From contig NW_020825355.1 of assembly GCF_003286085.1 (NCBI RefSeq), positions 372,001 to 436,000 of the forward strand: a DNA stretch of 64,000 nucleotides. Direction: 5' to 3'. The stretch comes from Drosophila persimilis. Lineage: Eukaryota; Arthropoda; Insecta; Diptera; Drosophilidae. Under the pieces are notes generated by a model. It had not been told where the DNA came from. It saw only the letters and a list, made by a program, of their open reading frames with translations, and did not search any database. The translations under genes were made by a program, and so were the position numbers. Position 1 is the stretch's first letter. Every line of letters begins with the position of its first letter. Of the stretch, positions 12,341 through 24,759 are shown in pieces.

Positions 12341-13528
12341 ATGAGCGACAACGACAGAATTAAATTTGATGATACTTTGGAGCGTCCCAGCTTCGATCCC
12401 AAGGATCATGGCCTAGACAATTCGTTCCGTCTGACACGCTTTGCCGCCGTAGGGGCAGCTGGCAGCAAATTGCCACAGAATACTCTTTCCAATGCGCTTT
12501 TAGCATCGGGTCTCGCCAAAGAGGGGGAACCGGAAACCGTGGTTCAGGCTGAGATGCTTCCGGTCGCATCGGCTGTGCCCCGACTCGGCATCGGCTACGA
12601 TTGCTCTGTGATTCCGCTGCGAACAGGCGTATACTGGCTGGTGCAGGCAACCAGCCTCTTCTACCCCATTATCGATGATCCCTATGTGATGGGCAAAATC
12701 GCGTGTGGCAAGGTGCTCAACAATCTGTATGCCATGGGCGTCAGCGACTGCGACAACCTGACGATGATGCTGGGCGTGAGCAACAGGATGACGAAGCAGG
12801 AGCGCGATGTGGTGCTCCCTTTAATGTTGAGCGGCTTTAGGTTCCGCGCCTCTGACGTTGGCGCCCCAATTACTGGAGTCCAGACCATAGCTAATCCCTG
12901 GTGCTTCCTGGGCGGAGAGGCCTCGTCTGTGTGCCAGAGGGACGGGTTCATTGAGCCGGGATACGCTATCGACGGCGACGTCCTGGTTCTGACCAAGCCC
13001 CTGGGCACACAGCTGGCCCTCAATGCGTACCAGTACATCACCGGCAAGGGAACGCGCTGCAAGCGAATGCAGCTGAAACTCACCGACGAGGAGGTGCAAC
13101 AAACCCATCGCCAGGCCATCAAGTGCATGTCCCGCCTCAATCGGGTGGCTGCTGGTCTCATGTTCAAGCACAATGCCCACGGGGCCACCCACATTGGCGA
13201 GTTGGGTCTCCTGGGGCATGCCCAGCACCTGGCTTCTCTGCAAAGGAACGCGGTGAGCTTTAGCATTTACAACCTGCCGTTGATCAAGAATGTGGAAAAG
13301 TTGGCCAGGAGCATCATCGACGCCAATAACAAGCTGTTGCAGGGTCGGGCCCCCGAACATTCGGGAGGTTTGTTCATCTGCATGCCACAGGAGCAGGCTA
13401 CTGCCTTCTGCAAAGATCTCAAGAGGCTGGATGGCCATTCGGCCTGGATCATCGGATTGGTGGAGAAGGGAAACAGGACCGCTCGGCTTGTCCAGAGCCC
13501 TCGTGCCATACCAGTGAAGAATGAATAA
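12341..13528 (+). CDS. degenerate selenophosphate synthetase 1 (SelD-like) paralogue, intronless
   Basis: A 395-codon intact frame close in length to fly SPS1 (SelD, about 398 residues) and alignable end to end: FDPKDHGLDNSFRLTRFA near the start, DDPYVMGKIACGKVL at 113-126, GDVLVLTKPLGTQ at 212-224, SGGLFICMP at 341-349 and AWIIGLVEKGN near the end. Selenophosphate synthetases make the selenium donor from selenide and ATP, with a Sec/Cys (Arg in insect SPS1), a Lys and three metal-binding Asp. Here the Sec/Cys position is Ala40, the next Cys is Ser42, Lys43 and Asp87 remain, the Asp of TTDFF is Ser105, and the Asp of HGATDITGFG is His284. A catalytic role is therefore unlikely. The poly(A) signal AATAAA overlaps the stop. 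The lack of introns suggests a retrocopy, and the open frame suggests it was kept by selection or is young. It is more complete than the related gene at 56599. Confidence 0.85.
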   Translation: MSDNDRIKFDDTLERPSFDPKDHGLDNSFRLTRFAAVGAAGSKLPQNTLSNALLASGLAKEGEPETVVQAEMLPVASAVPRLGIGYDCSVIPLRTGVYWLVQATSLFYPIIDDPYVMGKIACGKVLNNLYAMGVSDCDNLTMMLGVSNRMTKQERDVVLPLMLSGFRFRASDVGAPITGVQTIANPWCFLGGEASSVCQRDGFIEPGYAIDGDVLVLTKPLGTQLALNAYQYITGKGTRCKRMQLKLTDEEVQQTHRQAIKCMSRLNRVAAGLMFKHNAHGATHIGELGLLGHAQHLASLQRNAVSFSIYNLPLIKNVEKLARSIIDANNKLLQGRAPEHSGGLFICMPQEQATAFCKDLKRLDGHSAWIIGLVEKGNRTARLVQSPRAIPVKNE

Positions 13529-14456
13529 ACACTGTTACATTTTTCAATTAATTCACAACAAAATAAACTATGAAACATTAAAATTGTCCAAAGAATTACA
13601 CAAGTGGGAAGGATTACGATTCCAGCTTCGAGTTTCGAGAGCAGTGGTGCCACGTCCTTGCTTCCAATTGATCTGAGATTTATTCCTCGAGTCTTACAGG
13701 ATTGATGGGTCTATCGCTGCTCCCCGCTCAAGACTCCCATTCGCTTCGAACAAATTGCATGGAGATTCACACTTTGTTAATTAATTAGGTGGTGCGTGCT
13801 CCGCGGCGGCTCTCACAGGGAACTTTCGACTTTATGCGTGTCATAAATATTTACAACTTCCTTCTGGCCATAAAAATCTTCAACAAAGTACCAAAAGCCA
13901 GGAACACCAACAAGAACACAAGAACTCTGACTGCGTCACCCGTAAAAGAAGCACAGAAACTATTTTTTCCAACATTTATAGACCCAAAGATTCTAAAAAT
14001 AATTGGGAACTGATGCTGAAAGAGATCTCGGTGTAGAGGTTGGAGTAGGAGAAAGGTGGACTGCTGATGGGAGAGATGGAATGGAGACTTGTTGTTTTCC
14101 GGCCATAAATTGATTGGTTTATTAGTTTGAGAGGGTCACAAAAATATTTAATTGATTTATGCAGCGTCGTGTCAGAAGACGGCCCAAAAACTCATAAAGT
14201 TGATGTCTAGGAACAAAAGGATGTAATGAGCGGAACATGAATGGAATCAGAGGAGAATCTTCCCAGGGGATTAACGACTTGAATGTTAGGCCAAATTATA
14301 GGAACATTGCCCTTACACCCAGAGAAAAAAGCGCTGACAATCGATTAGATGAGACTTAAGAATGTATTCAAAGAGATTTTATCAGAGTGTGGAAATTGTA
14401 AAAAGAAAGTGTTTCCACTTAAATTTAGATTCTCCTACAAATTGAATATATTATGT

Positions 14457-14620
14457 ACTAGGTTAGGTTAGTCCGGACGGTCCTCAGCGGGGCCACACAT
14501 AGGCCATTATGGCCCTTAGCTATCCAGAAAGGGGGGTATAAACAGGGTATTGTTTATGGGACTTTTTCGCATAGGTCAGTAGTGGCTGTGGCGTTCTCTT
14601 GGAGGCTGCTATATACTAGA
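14457..14620. repeat. degraded dispersed-repeat fragment (AGGTTAGGTTAG type)
   Basis: It starts with AGGTTAGGTTAG and continues with a CGG-rich stretch including GGCCACACATAGGCC, then GGGTATAAACAGGGTAT. The GC content is unlike its surroundings. A similar AGGTTAGGTT / GGGGCCACTTAGGCC pattern occurs in dispersed repeats of many insects. I cannot name the family. Confidence 0.35.
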
Positions 14621-17600
14621 TAAATCACTTTTATCTGATTGATTTTTGATGCTTTCCATGAACAGATTAAGATTAAGAGTTAATCTACAGCCATTTATTA
14701 TAATAACACTGACATTGACTGCTCGAAATGCATCAAAAAATCAAACAAATATAAAATATTTGAAAAATAAACCAAAAATCAAGTTAAATCATTTGAATCC
14801 ACTGCCAGAAAGATCATCAGCGTACATTGTGCATATACACATAAAAGTGATTAATTCAAGCTCATTCATTTGCCCATTTGTACGTGTACTCATTCATTCG
14901 TTCTCTCATTCAGATTTTACAAAGAACCCAGCCACACCTAGGCACAGCATAATTTGAGATGCTGCCTGGAAAATGAGAGCAATTAACTGGGCAAAAGTCA
15001 GACAATGAGCAAACTTTTAGGTAAATTGTTTATCAATGGATCTGGAGGCACAAAAGCACACTCGCAGATACGCAATAAAAGCAAGCTCATAGATACATTT
15101 TATCTCGCTACGTGTGAGGTAAGGCAACAAATTAGAAATAAACAAAAATCTGTGGATGGTAGGAATTGCAAAAACACACAAAAGCGCACAGAACACCAAG
15201 AGATCGCGGTACACAGATACACTGGGAGGGATCACAGATACATAGCGGCTACACGGATACCCCAGACACAGATGCAGTGCGGATACAGATAGTTGGCTCG
15301 GCATTAACTTGTACGATTACTTACATAACTGCGATAGGAAGACATTACGTTGTTGTTTTTGGCGTGCGATCGCTGCCGCCTTTGGAGTAATCAGAATTCT
15401 ATCAGATACTAAAATCTGTATAATTTATTTCGGTTTATCTTCACTGGGGCTTTCCTTTCTTTTTGCTGGTAATCCAATCTGGCACACACTTGTCTGCGAC
15501 GAGCGAAAAAAACAAAATATACCACTATCTCGAACCACTGACGACAATTACGAAAGCGTATCTGTCGGATGCATGGGGCGGTCGCCGCTCAATTGCAATA
15601 GATGCAAAATAAATTAGATACATTTACTGAATTCGCGCGCGTGCGACAAATATTTCTCTCCCTCTCTGTCTCTCTGTCTCTCTCTCTCTCTCTGTCGATT
15701 CTTGACTCTGTTTTCCTTTTCGATTTTCTTGCTTTCGGCCAACTTTCTTTTCATTTCTTTATATATCTTTTTGTTTTTCGTTTTTTCGCCGCTCCGAGAT
15801 TGGGATCTTTGTGTGTGCCACTTTACATAATCCGCCGGCACGCACCGGCCAGGTTGATATACATATAGATACTGATGTATCTAGAGCTGTAGAGCCAGAG
15901 AGCTATATAGAGAAGGTATGGTATGGTATGGAGCTATAGAGCTATAGTGCTCCTCATCCTCATCCGATCTATTTGAGAATGCAGCCGGCAAATGCGACGA
16001 CACGGGACGGGACACGGGAATCAGATGCGAACGATGCGATGCGATGCGATGCGATGCGCGTACGGCGGACGACACGTCACGAGGCGTTTTATTTATGCCT
16101 TGATATTTTTCTTATTTTCCATCTCCACCACTTTTCGTCCGCCCCACAACTTTTGTTTCCTTTTATTTCATTTTACTTTGGGAGCAGGCAGGCAGAATGT
16201 TGAGATTTTATTTATAAATTTAGCAACATTTACACACACTCATTCTCACTCACAGATTATTTTGTCGCAGAACGCGAACGCGAACGATGCGATTTTTCGG
16301 TATTTTCAGTTTTTCAGTTTGAAATTTTCCCGATTTTCCGTTTTGGCCCGAAGCGTGTGTGCGACTCGGCGCGTTGTCAAAGGAAAACTGTCTGGCCCGG
16401 CCGCTGGGAAAATATATATTTTCTTGCCGAGATTTTCCCTCGCACTGAACACTGCGTGAAAAGCTGAGCAGAGAACAGTCTCTCGTCTCTCGTCTCTCGT
16501 CTCTTGTCTCTCTCCCTTTCTCGCGTTGGGTGTTGTGCGTGTAGTATTTTCGGCAGGCACGAGAGCAGCATAGCGGAGAGATCGCCAACGATCGCCTCCT
16601 CCTCTGTCGATGATCGCTGCGTTTGTAAATTGCAATAGAGAAATAAATAAAAGTTCTTAGAACACTCTCCCAGCAAAGGGTATCAGCATTATGAACAGAA
16701 TGTTTGGTATACCTTGAGGATCATCCGGATCCGGATGCAGGATGTGATCAGTGTACCAAAATGCTCTTCTTCTGCTCCAGCAATAGGTCTACGAATATTT
16801 CATATAAAATATATTATATTTATAATAATAATGATAACATTTACACCAACAACAGAAATCAATCAATTTTATAACCATACTGCTACTGCTGCTCCATTTA
16901 AGGACATACATATCAATACTACCAAAATAAACATATCATCCATAATTGTACCGGTTTTCACATTGATGATCCTCCATCCCAAAGAAGAAATAATTATTTC
17001 CCGCTTAGAGTATTCCCAGGATCGGCCGATAGCTATCGTCATGATTTCCCCAGTATTTCCCGTATGTATGTATCTATCTGCTCAGGCGTATATCTGGCAG
17101 AAATCGGCCAACCCGGCTATATGTACTGCTTCCCTTTCCTTTCCTTCCATTCGTTTTCTACAAATTCTTGTAATGCTCAAAAGTGTTTCGCATTTAGTAT
17201 ATCTGGGCTATGGAATGAACAGCATCATACTCGTTGATATGGTTCCTTGCCCATATTCCCATCTATAATTAGATAAATAATTTAATTCAAATATATTTTT
17301 GTCTTTGGGTGACTAATCGATGAGTGGGCCAACCCGCAGATAGAGGGGAAGATGCACAAAATGTATCCAGCACAAACAAAAACAAAAAAGTATCTCAAAC
17401 AGTGTGCTGCAGATGATAATTGCCGCCAACAGATACAGATGCAGTCTGTCATGTTTCGGTCGGCAAGGGAGGCCATCACTCGACGAGGGGTTCTATGAAC
17501 TTAAGAATGAGATGATGAACTGTCCCTGTCCCGTCCCAACGGATTATGATTTATTTTTTTGGGCTAGGAAAATACGATTTACCTGTTGACCTGTTTGCAT

Positions 17601-18531
17601 GATTATGGGATTGCCATGGAAGCTCCTTGCTAATTCCACATCCATTCAGATTGCCACTAGCTCAGGTCATGGCGCCCAAGAGCTCTGGCATAGATTCTGT
17701 ACACACATTCACGCCCTGCGCCCTCCCCCCGGCATTCTGGCTCATTTGTGCATCGCAGACATGGACCCTCCCCAAAAAAGAATATATCACAGATATCATA
17801 CTGCAGACAACGACACATACTGGGTATATGCTGATATTTGTTCTGGTTTTAAAAATAAAAATCTTTGTGCCACTTTTGCAGTTGCCGCTGCCGATGCCGC
17901 TGCTGCTGCCTCTGGCAGTCACCGGAAGCGTGCGGCTAACAAAGATGACGTCTAAACAGAAAATGAAACGGGGAATTCGTGGGTTTTTAGTGAAAACATT
18001 TAAAACTAAATATGCGCAAAATGCCAAAAACCATTCAAATGAAAGATAATGCCTTGCCCCAAGCCATCCAATCCCATAAATCAGAATGGGCGACAGAGAT
18101 ACAATACTAAAAGTGGGGTATAGGTTGTATATGCATCCAAAAGGCGGCATCAATGGGCTAATAGCAGGCCAGCCCCAGGCAAAGTGGCTCGACACTTTGA
18201 CGAAAGACATGCCAGAGTAAGAGTGCAGTGGCAGTGGCAGTGGCAGGAGCAGGGAAAGGGAGCAACTGCGGAACGGGGGCCAAGACTTAACCCAATCTGA
18301 CCGACAGATACAAATAGCTTTCAGCGCTGCATTAAAAAATATAAAAGATCCACAACAGGCGTGTGCATTTCGCATGCTTTCCACAAATATTTTCATTTTC
18401 CCAGTGCGTGCTGCAGGCGTAGACGCCAACGCCAACGCAACCCAGAAAAAGCCGAAAACTCTGAAAGCTGAATGCAAACAAATCAGAGAGAGAAACACCA
18501 CTGAGAACTGTATGGATGAAAGGACTATAAG

Positions 18532-18710
18532 ATACCCTGTAGCCAGGAACAAAGAGAGGCTGATTTCTACTAAATCTGACAGTACTAATGATACAAACAG
18601 GATAATGATAGATATTCAAGATACTCTCTGAGCCCCATATCCATAAAGCAAACGCTTTATTCTGCCTGTTACAATATGCCCATTTAATATCCCTACAAGT
18701 AGCAGGGTAT
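18532..18710. repeat. candidate small element with ATACCCTG/CAGGGTAT ends
   Basis: ATACCCTG at 18532-18539 and its exact inverse CAGGGTAT at 18703-18710 bound about 180 bp of unrelated AT-rich DNA. This could be a short non-autonomous DNA element or two ends of degraded Drosophila repeats. The inverted repeat is only eight bases, so chance is not excluded. Confidence 0.3.
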
Positions 18711-20758
18711 GATGAAAAAAACAGAAAACTAGAAATGAATTTTGGGCAGGCAATAAAAAGAAATACACCGACAGCCATAAAAGTCAGACCCGGCAATCCC
18801 CGGGAGCAACAGTCGAGGCAGCTACAAGCCAGCAGTGAGCGAGGTGCACACACACTGCGGTCGGTCAATCATACTGATGTTCACCAGAGTTCCAATGGGA
18901 TCCAATGCGAGATCTCTTCTCCATCTCCATATCCATCTCCATCCGCATCCCAGTTTCCCAGATCTCTGGCCTGCTCTGCTCTGCGGCTTTCAATCATTTT
19001 GTGCGCTTCTCAAATTTGTAATTTATGTCTGGGGCCGTTTGGGGGCGTGCCTCCAGCGACAGATTATGCAATGAAACGATGCAAACGCTAGTTAATAAAA
19101 CGAATGGTGTGCCGGGGCAGGGGCAGGGGCAGGGGCAGGGATCCTATGGGGAGGAGGGACAAACAAATGCAATTTGTTTGGTGGCACATAAAATCCAAAT
19201 AAAAGACGAGAAAATTGTTTTGTTGTACGCAAGGCGGAAGAGATTGGTTTTGGGACTCTGAAGTGATTATTTCTATCTCTCTTTGAGTAAATTTCAAATT
19301 TCTAAAGGCACTATAAATGCCAGAAATTATATTAAACAAAATCACGTTTTATGTATTGAACCATGTGCCAATTTTCCATAATTTCGTATACCATATGGAA
19401 AAATTCAAGGGAAATCCGATTCAACAGGCGGTTTCCCCGTATGGCACGCGCATGCCATAAAATATTTCCTTGTCGTACATCAAAAAGTATTCCTTGTGGG
19501 GTCGGACTTGTTCTGCGATTCTGCCCTGTCACTGCCAAATAAATACCATAGACCCCCCCATCAAATTGTAGATAATTATCGCTTTTTATTTTTATTTATT
19601 TTGTTGTAGTTTAGTCTTTTATTTACATCCCATTTTCCGCTCTGCTGTCGGCGGCTGCTGGCTGGCTGGCTATTGCCACATTTTCGTCTCGCATTTTTCC
19701 ACATTTTCCACGGCTCGCGTTCTGTGTGCTAATATATAATTTAAATATTGTATGCTGCTGTTCTTAACCAGCCTCACTGTGTGTTGCAATCTGCGAGGGG
19801 CCTTTTGTTTGCTTTTCCGACACAAATTTTGGTTTCACGATGGACTGGGGATTTGATCGCTTTTTCAAGGTTGCATTTGGCTGGAGCTGTTGTTTAGAAG
19901 TGTGTGTCTGGGTCTCAAGTATTTTTCTTGTGGCTCTTTCATGAAAATATTACGTATACGCATTGCGTATACGCCGTGCAGGCAGTGCCAGAGTTTAGAA
20001 GGGGTCTTGGGAGTTAAAATTGACAACCAAACTGTTCAAGAATGTATGTTAAATCTATTCGGTCCATGGGTATCATCTTGAAGCATTAAATCTTAAATCA
20101 ATTATTTCCTTTGGAAACCCCTTCTAAACTTATGCCACTGCCTCGATCGATCTTAATCGGATGCAGCTTGTTGATTTTTGTAGATATTTTTTTATGGGGC
20201 GTACTTGGGAATAGCTTATGTCTGAATGCGCTGAAAGGCAACTGAAGAGGCGTTCTATTATGCTCCATTTGAAGTGGATTTTAATTCGATTTGGCAAGCA
20301 CTGACAGTTTTTTTCCTGCAATTTGCTTGGAATCTACACATTACAACATATTATAAACAGAGGGTCTTTGATTCTAAACAATTTTCAAAATCAAATATTG
20401 CACACCTAACCGCCAAAAAGGAAAAAGCTTATAGCCCAAAACTTTCGATCGAGAAATAGTTGTAAGAACTTTTGGCAAGTGTTGCCAGCTGAAATCGGTT
20501 TTATATACGTGTCTGTCTATATATATCATTTCCACCACAAAGGCAGGCGAAAAATGGGAGGAAAACAAAACGACAAGGCGGAACGCGAAGAACTCGCGAA
20601 AATGCGAAAATAAATCGAAAGAAGCAGAAGTAAAAATAAATTCGGGAAATTAAGAAGAAGCCCCAGAACTGTACGGAGTGTGTGGTGATAATTGAGAGAT
20701 TAATCAGAGTCCAGGAAATTGATATACTTTCCCCCAGAACACGGGAACTCTCGTTAAC

Positions 20759-21043
20759 ATGGTACTGCTCTTGGTGCACCTGCGGCGACTCATTCTTCTG
20801 CTGACCGTGGTCCACCTGTGCGGGGCGGTGTTCCGGCGCCTGATCACCGAACGACACCACGCCTACGTCCTGCAGCCCTATGGCTTCCACGGAGTGGGAC
20901 GCCTTCGGAGTGGCAGCTGGTTCAAGGAGCCGCTCCATGTCCAGTGGTGGGCCTATATATACACCTGCTACGGCTATTTGGTGCTGGTCAACTATGTCAA
21001 TATGCGGCGGCTGACCAACCTGATTGAGTTCTTCCTGAACTGA
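20759..21043 (+). CDS. small predicted membrane protein (94 aa)
   Basis: Not recognised as a named family. The frame is GC-rich at third positions (CTG, GTG, CGC codons) in AT-rich surroundings, a strong coding sign. Residues 1-25 form a hydrophobic Leu/Val segment that could be a signal anchor. A second hydrophobic stretch lies around 62-82 (QWWAYIYTCYGYLVLVNYV). An Arg-rich loop separates them. The ATG follows GTTAAC, and a poly(A) signal AATAAA lies at 21210-21215, 167 bp after the stop, so a compact single-exon gene is plausible. Function unknown. Confidence 0.6.
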   Translation: MVLLLVHLRRLILLLTVVHLCGAVFRRLITERHHAYVLQPYGFHGVGRLRSGSWFKEPLHVQWWAYIYTCYGYLVLVNYVNMRRLTNLIEFFLN

Positions 21044-21488
21044 TACTCGTACTGTTTTTCGATCGATTTTACTTATTTTTAATCTATGTATGGTATAGCT
21101 ACAGACGCAAAAATGTATTGTAGGCCCTGGACTTAACAAATAATGGATGCCTGATATTTGAGATATGGAAATGCCTACTTTTTACTTGCATTTTTCATTA
21201 GTTTTTACGAATAAAACATAATGCTGGGGGATACTGGGGGGAACGTTCGGATTTAACAAGATTTGTTTTCTTTTAAGATTTAATTTTACATCTCTGCTAC
21301 AGATCTATGCTGCTTTGACATGCTTTTTACATAGATTTTTAAAACAAGCGCACAGCGCCATCTACGATTAGTAATGAGAAACAACCAAATGTTTCAACCA
21401 TGTAGTGTACAGGTTTGCCGCAAAATGCAGCAGCGCCACTAAAGCGGCAATATATGGAACCTAAAGTGCCAAGCTTCCAATATTTTTT
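21044..21488. other. 3' flank of the small membrane gene
   Basis: Holds the poly(A) signal at 21210-21215. Otherwise AT-rich with no gene seen, running up to the DINE-1 copy. Confidence 0.5.
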
Positions 21489-22395
21489 TGCATACCCGGT
21501 ACTCGAAGAGTTTAGGGATATATTAGTTTGTTTGTGAATGTGTGTAATACCCAAAAAGAAGCGTTTCCAATCCCATAAGCTATATATATTTTTGACCAGC
21601 CGCATCAGCCGAGTCGATATAGCCATGTCTGTCTGTCCGCCTTGTGTGATGCCTAGTTCTCAGAGACTATAAGATCTAGAGCAACCAAGTTTTGTATCCA
21701 GACTCCTGTGATATCACACTGTTACAAGTGTGGGACACCCCATTCCGTCCCGCACAAGGGACGAAAATCTTTGTTATTCACAATTTTGAAAACCAAAATG
21801 ACAGAATCATTGATAATGATCAGAATGAATATCGATCAAATTGCCGAACCTAGATCAGATCGGATCATTATTATAGTCACAATAAACAAATCCATTTGCA
21901 TTGTCTACGCTACCACTTCCACCCGCTCGCTCTTTCTCTCTCTCCCTCTTATTCGTGCAGTGTGCTCCCATGTTGGAGGCAACACAACACGATAGCAACA
22001 CAGCTGGTGTTGGTGTGAGCAGTGAAAAAGAGGGAGACACATGTAGCGGAATACAAAATATTTATTACCGGAAGAATGGAAACACATAAAGTATTTAAAA
22101 TTCTTATAAAATAGGTAATTGGGTTGTAAATAGGGGTCGTGCTTCCTCTCTTTCTCTCTATGTTGTTCCTACCTCTCATGACAAGTGCGAGCAAAGTTCA
22201 GAAAGATTGCGGAGAGATCAGCATGAATGAGAGAGAGAGAGAGAGCATGCGGCAGTCAGGGGCTTCCGTTACCAATTTCTACGCTTAGATATAATTACGT
22301 ATAAAATATATCGTAACGGTAACATAAATCATAAGCTCAAATATGTCTATACTGAGTACTGGGTATAAAAGTACCCGTTCCCGCTAGTGTTTATA
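21489..22395 (+). mobile_element. DINE-1/INE-1 (SGM-like) non-autonomous Helitron
   Basis: The 5' part is the typical DINE-1 start: CATACCCGGTACTCGAAGAG, then AAGAAGCGTTTCC, AGCCGAGTCGATATAGCCAT, GTCTGTCTGTCCGCC, and CTATAAGATCTAGAGCAAC. The far end carries GAGTACTGGGTATAAAAG and ACCCGTTCCCGC, matching the family's terminal motif. It encodes nothing and would need an autonomous Helitron to move. The middle (CT/GA-rich, 21900-22260) is diverged. The borders are approximate because Helitrons lack terminal inverted repeats and target duplications. Confidence 0.8.
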
Positions 22396-22709
22396 CATAT
22401 ATATTTTTGTATTCCTTGGAATTTAGCCTTATTTGGGGCCATGCCCGATCAGAGCCATTGGCATCAAATGCTAAAATAATCTTAAAAAGTTGCATTGGCG
22501 TATAAAATCAAAAAGACTCAAACGTCTAGACGCCTCGAACATTAAAACTAAAAAAATTTGTTAAACAATGAACAAAATTAAAATCATCCTAATTAAAGGT
22601 ATATATGACTAGTTAACTCTTTAATACATTAGTAGTAAGCCAATTTAATTATCAAAATAAAAAAGAGATCATAGTTTAAGTAACGCTTATTAAATTATCA
22701 TTATATACA

Positions 22710-23110
22710 AAACGCGGGGGAACGTTGTGTGTTGCAGTTACGGCCGCGACTCTATATTTGTATGCGATACTTGGTCAGTATGGCTCCCTTCCGACAGAGG
22801 GCGCACACATTGCACGACGAGAGTGTGTGAGAGAGAGATAGTTGCGTAGCCACTGCAAATTGTTGCGTTTCTTCTGGCTATATAAATAATCCCATCTGAT
22901 TAAGATTCGGGAATCTGCTTGGAGTTTGGATACAACATTTTGTAGCTCTAGCTCTTATAGTCTCTGAGAACTAGGCGTCAAACAAGACGGATGGACAGAC
23001 AGGGATAACTCGGCTATTGATGCTGATCAAGCGGAAACGCTTCCTTATGGATGTCCCACACCCACCTACTTCACCCACAAATCTAACATATGCACCCCTA
23101 TACCCTAAAG
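22710..23110 (-). mobile_element. DINE-1/INE-1 fragment, inverse orientation
   Basis: Read on the minus strand it repeats the core of the first copy: GGAAGCGTTTCCGCTTGATC, the GCCGAGTTATCCCTGTCTGT stretch, and CTATAAGAGCTAGAGC. It lies about 300 bp after the first copy in opposite orientation, so the pair could form a long hairpin. The ends are approximate. Confidence 0.7.
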
Positions 23111-24684
23111 ATGGCAAGGCAAGGGCACATTGATGACACAGCATCCCAAGATAATCTACATTTAAATCGACAAATAATTCCAATATCTAGCACAAATCGC
23201 AACCAAACATACAATTTTAATTTGAATCGTCAGAAAAGACACATTTTTAATGCTATTTGCTGTTGAGATTAATTAAATTGCAATTGCATTTAACATCACG
23301 AGCTGCACATATTTTTGATGATTAATCGTTTAGCTGAAGGCATGTACAAAAAACGGCCAAACCGAATGCCAAATACTCTACCAGAAGAACATTTCTATAC
23401 CAATTCTATGGCCATCTTCAGGCAATAGTAATAAAACTATTACTTATGTGGCCGATGATGATTTCCTGCCTAGCACTGCATCTACCGCATGCAAGGTAAT
23501 GAAAACTCTGACAGCGAATAATTCTGTCAATGGCTCATAACATGGGGGGATAGGCCGGAAAGGGGGTAGTGGAAATTGTGTAGATACCAAAACACAGCCG
23601 AAAATATTTAGTTTTTATTTGTGAATGCCTATTTATAAATACAGAAATCTATTCATATATAGATACAAACTGAGTTAAAAATTTCCCAAATCGATTGAAA
23701 TGGCAGATTTGTTTACCACACAGAAGATTCATAAATATCAGATATTGTTGCTTATTTTGATCTAATTGCATAGACTTTCCCATGGGCCATGTATATCGAA
23801 CTAGATCGTTGCTGTACAATATAGCATGGCATATTTCAAGCTTTCTTTCACCCACATGATCATATACACATCTCATGGCGCGGAGGATGAGTGTATTTCT
23901 CATCCGCATGAGTCAGAGCCACAGAAACAGTGACACGTCACAGCCCCCGAGATGTCGATGCTATATGGGCCAAGAGGTATACTAAATCCTCGATTTGTCA
24001 ACTCTTCGTTTTGATGGCAATTGGCATTATGAGTGCAAATCCGTGGCATCGTTTTGTGAATCATCCGCACGAGGAGGAGGTGGATTTGAAGTTGTCAACG
24101 CCCGAACGAAAAATGGAAATTTTTTTTGGCGAAAAACAAAGAAAAGGGAGTGGAAGGGAGGATAGCTTTTTCAGGGAACTGAAATGCATTAGAGCCGCGC
24201 GCCGTTGTTTGTTTTGAATGCATTAAAAAGTGTATTTTTATCTGGCGTTGGGTTTGGAATTTTGCTGCACCACCCACCGAGTTGGAGACGCCCCAAACTG
24301 GCGCCCACTTGAGCCCGCTATCTGTTATGTGGCACTCTCCATAGAGAGCTGCAGAGCTCTCCTCTCAAGAGGCATGCAGAAAGTGGCTGCTGAGCACTTG
24401 TCAAATGGGCACACACGCACTTTGTAAAGCAGGAGAACACCTCGTACAAGCTGTAGTCGATCTATATATAACTGCATAGCAGGGCATACTCTCTATAGGT
24501 TCTCCTCTATAGGTGTGTGCGTGTGTGTGGTGTGCTGTATCTGTGTGATCATAACAATTTTGACCTAATTTTGTGCGCTGTGGCACACACGAAACATGAA
24601 AGAAATAGAAGACACGATGCGAACGCTGAGTGATTTCTGTCTTGCCACCAGGCCTCAAGAGGTGGGAAAATGTACGTACTCCTG

Positions 24685-24759
24685 TCCCAGTCCCAGTCCC
24701 AGTCCCAGTCCCAGTCCCAGTCCCAGTCCCAGTCCCAGTCCCAGTCCCAGTCCCAGTCC
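24685..24759 (+). repeat. (TCCCAG)n hexamer array, 12 units
   Basis: Twelve perfect TCCCAG units in a row, followed by TCCCC. The array is too regular to be old. The GC-rich strand has G runs every six bases (CTGGGA) and could form unusual structure. It lies in non-coding DNA. Confidence 0.95.

Larger units (their letters stand above)
13529..20758. other. long non-coding stretch
   Basis: AT-rich intergenic or intronic DNA with simple runs: CT near 15655-15695, GATGC near 16025-16060, CTCGT near 16480-16505, GGGGCA near 19113-19140. Several open frames exist (for example 16714-17268 plus and 17662-18552 minus) but are AT-rich or low complexity, with no recognisable protein. Degraded repeat pieces are listed separately. 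Confidence 0.5.

Noticed and set aside
16714-17268. 184-codon open frame, plus strand
   Set aside because: Ile-rich translation of AT-rich DNA, no family resemblance.
17662-18552. 296-codon open frame, minus strand
   Set aside because: Rich in Ser, Leu, Cys and Phe without a domain, codon use like the non-coding surroundings, and crosses one end of a possible small repeat. No start context, promoter or homology visible.
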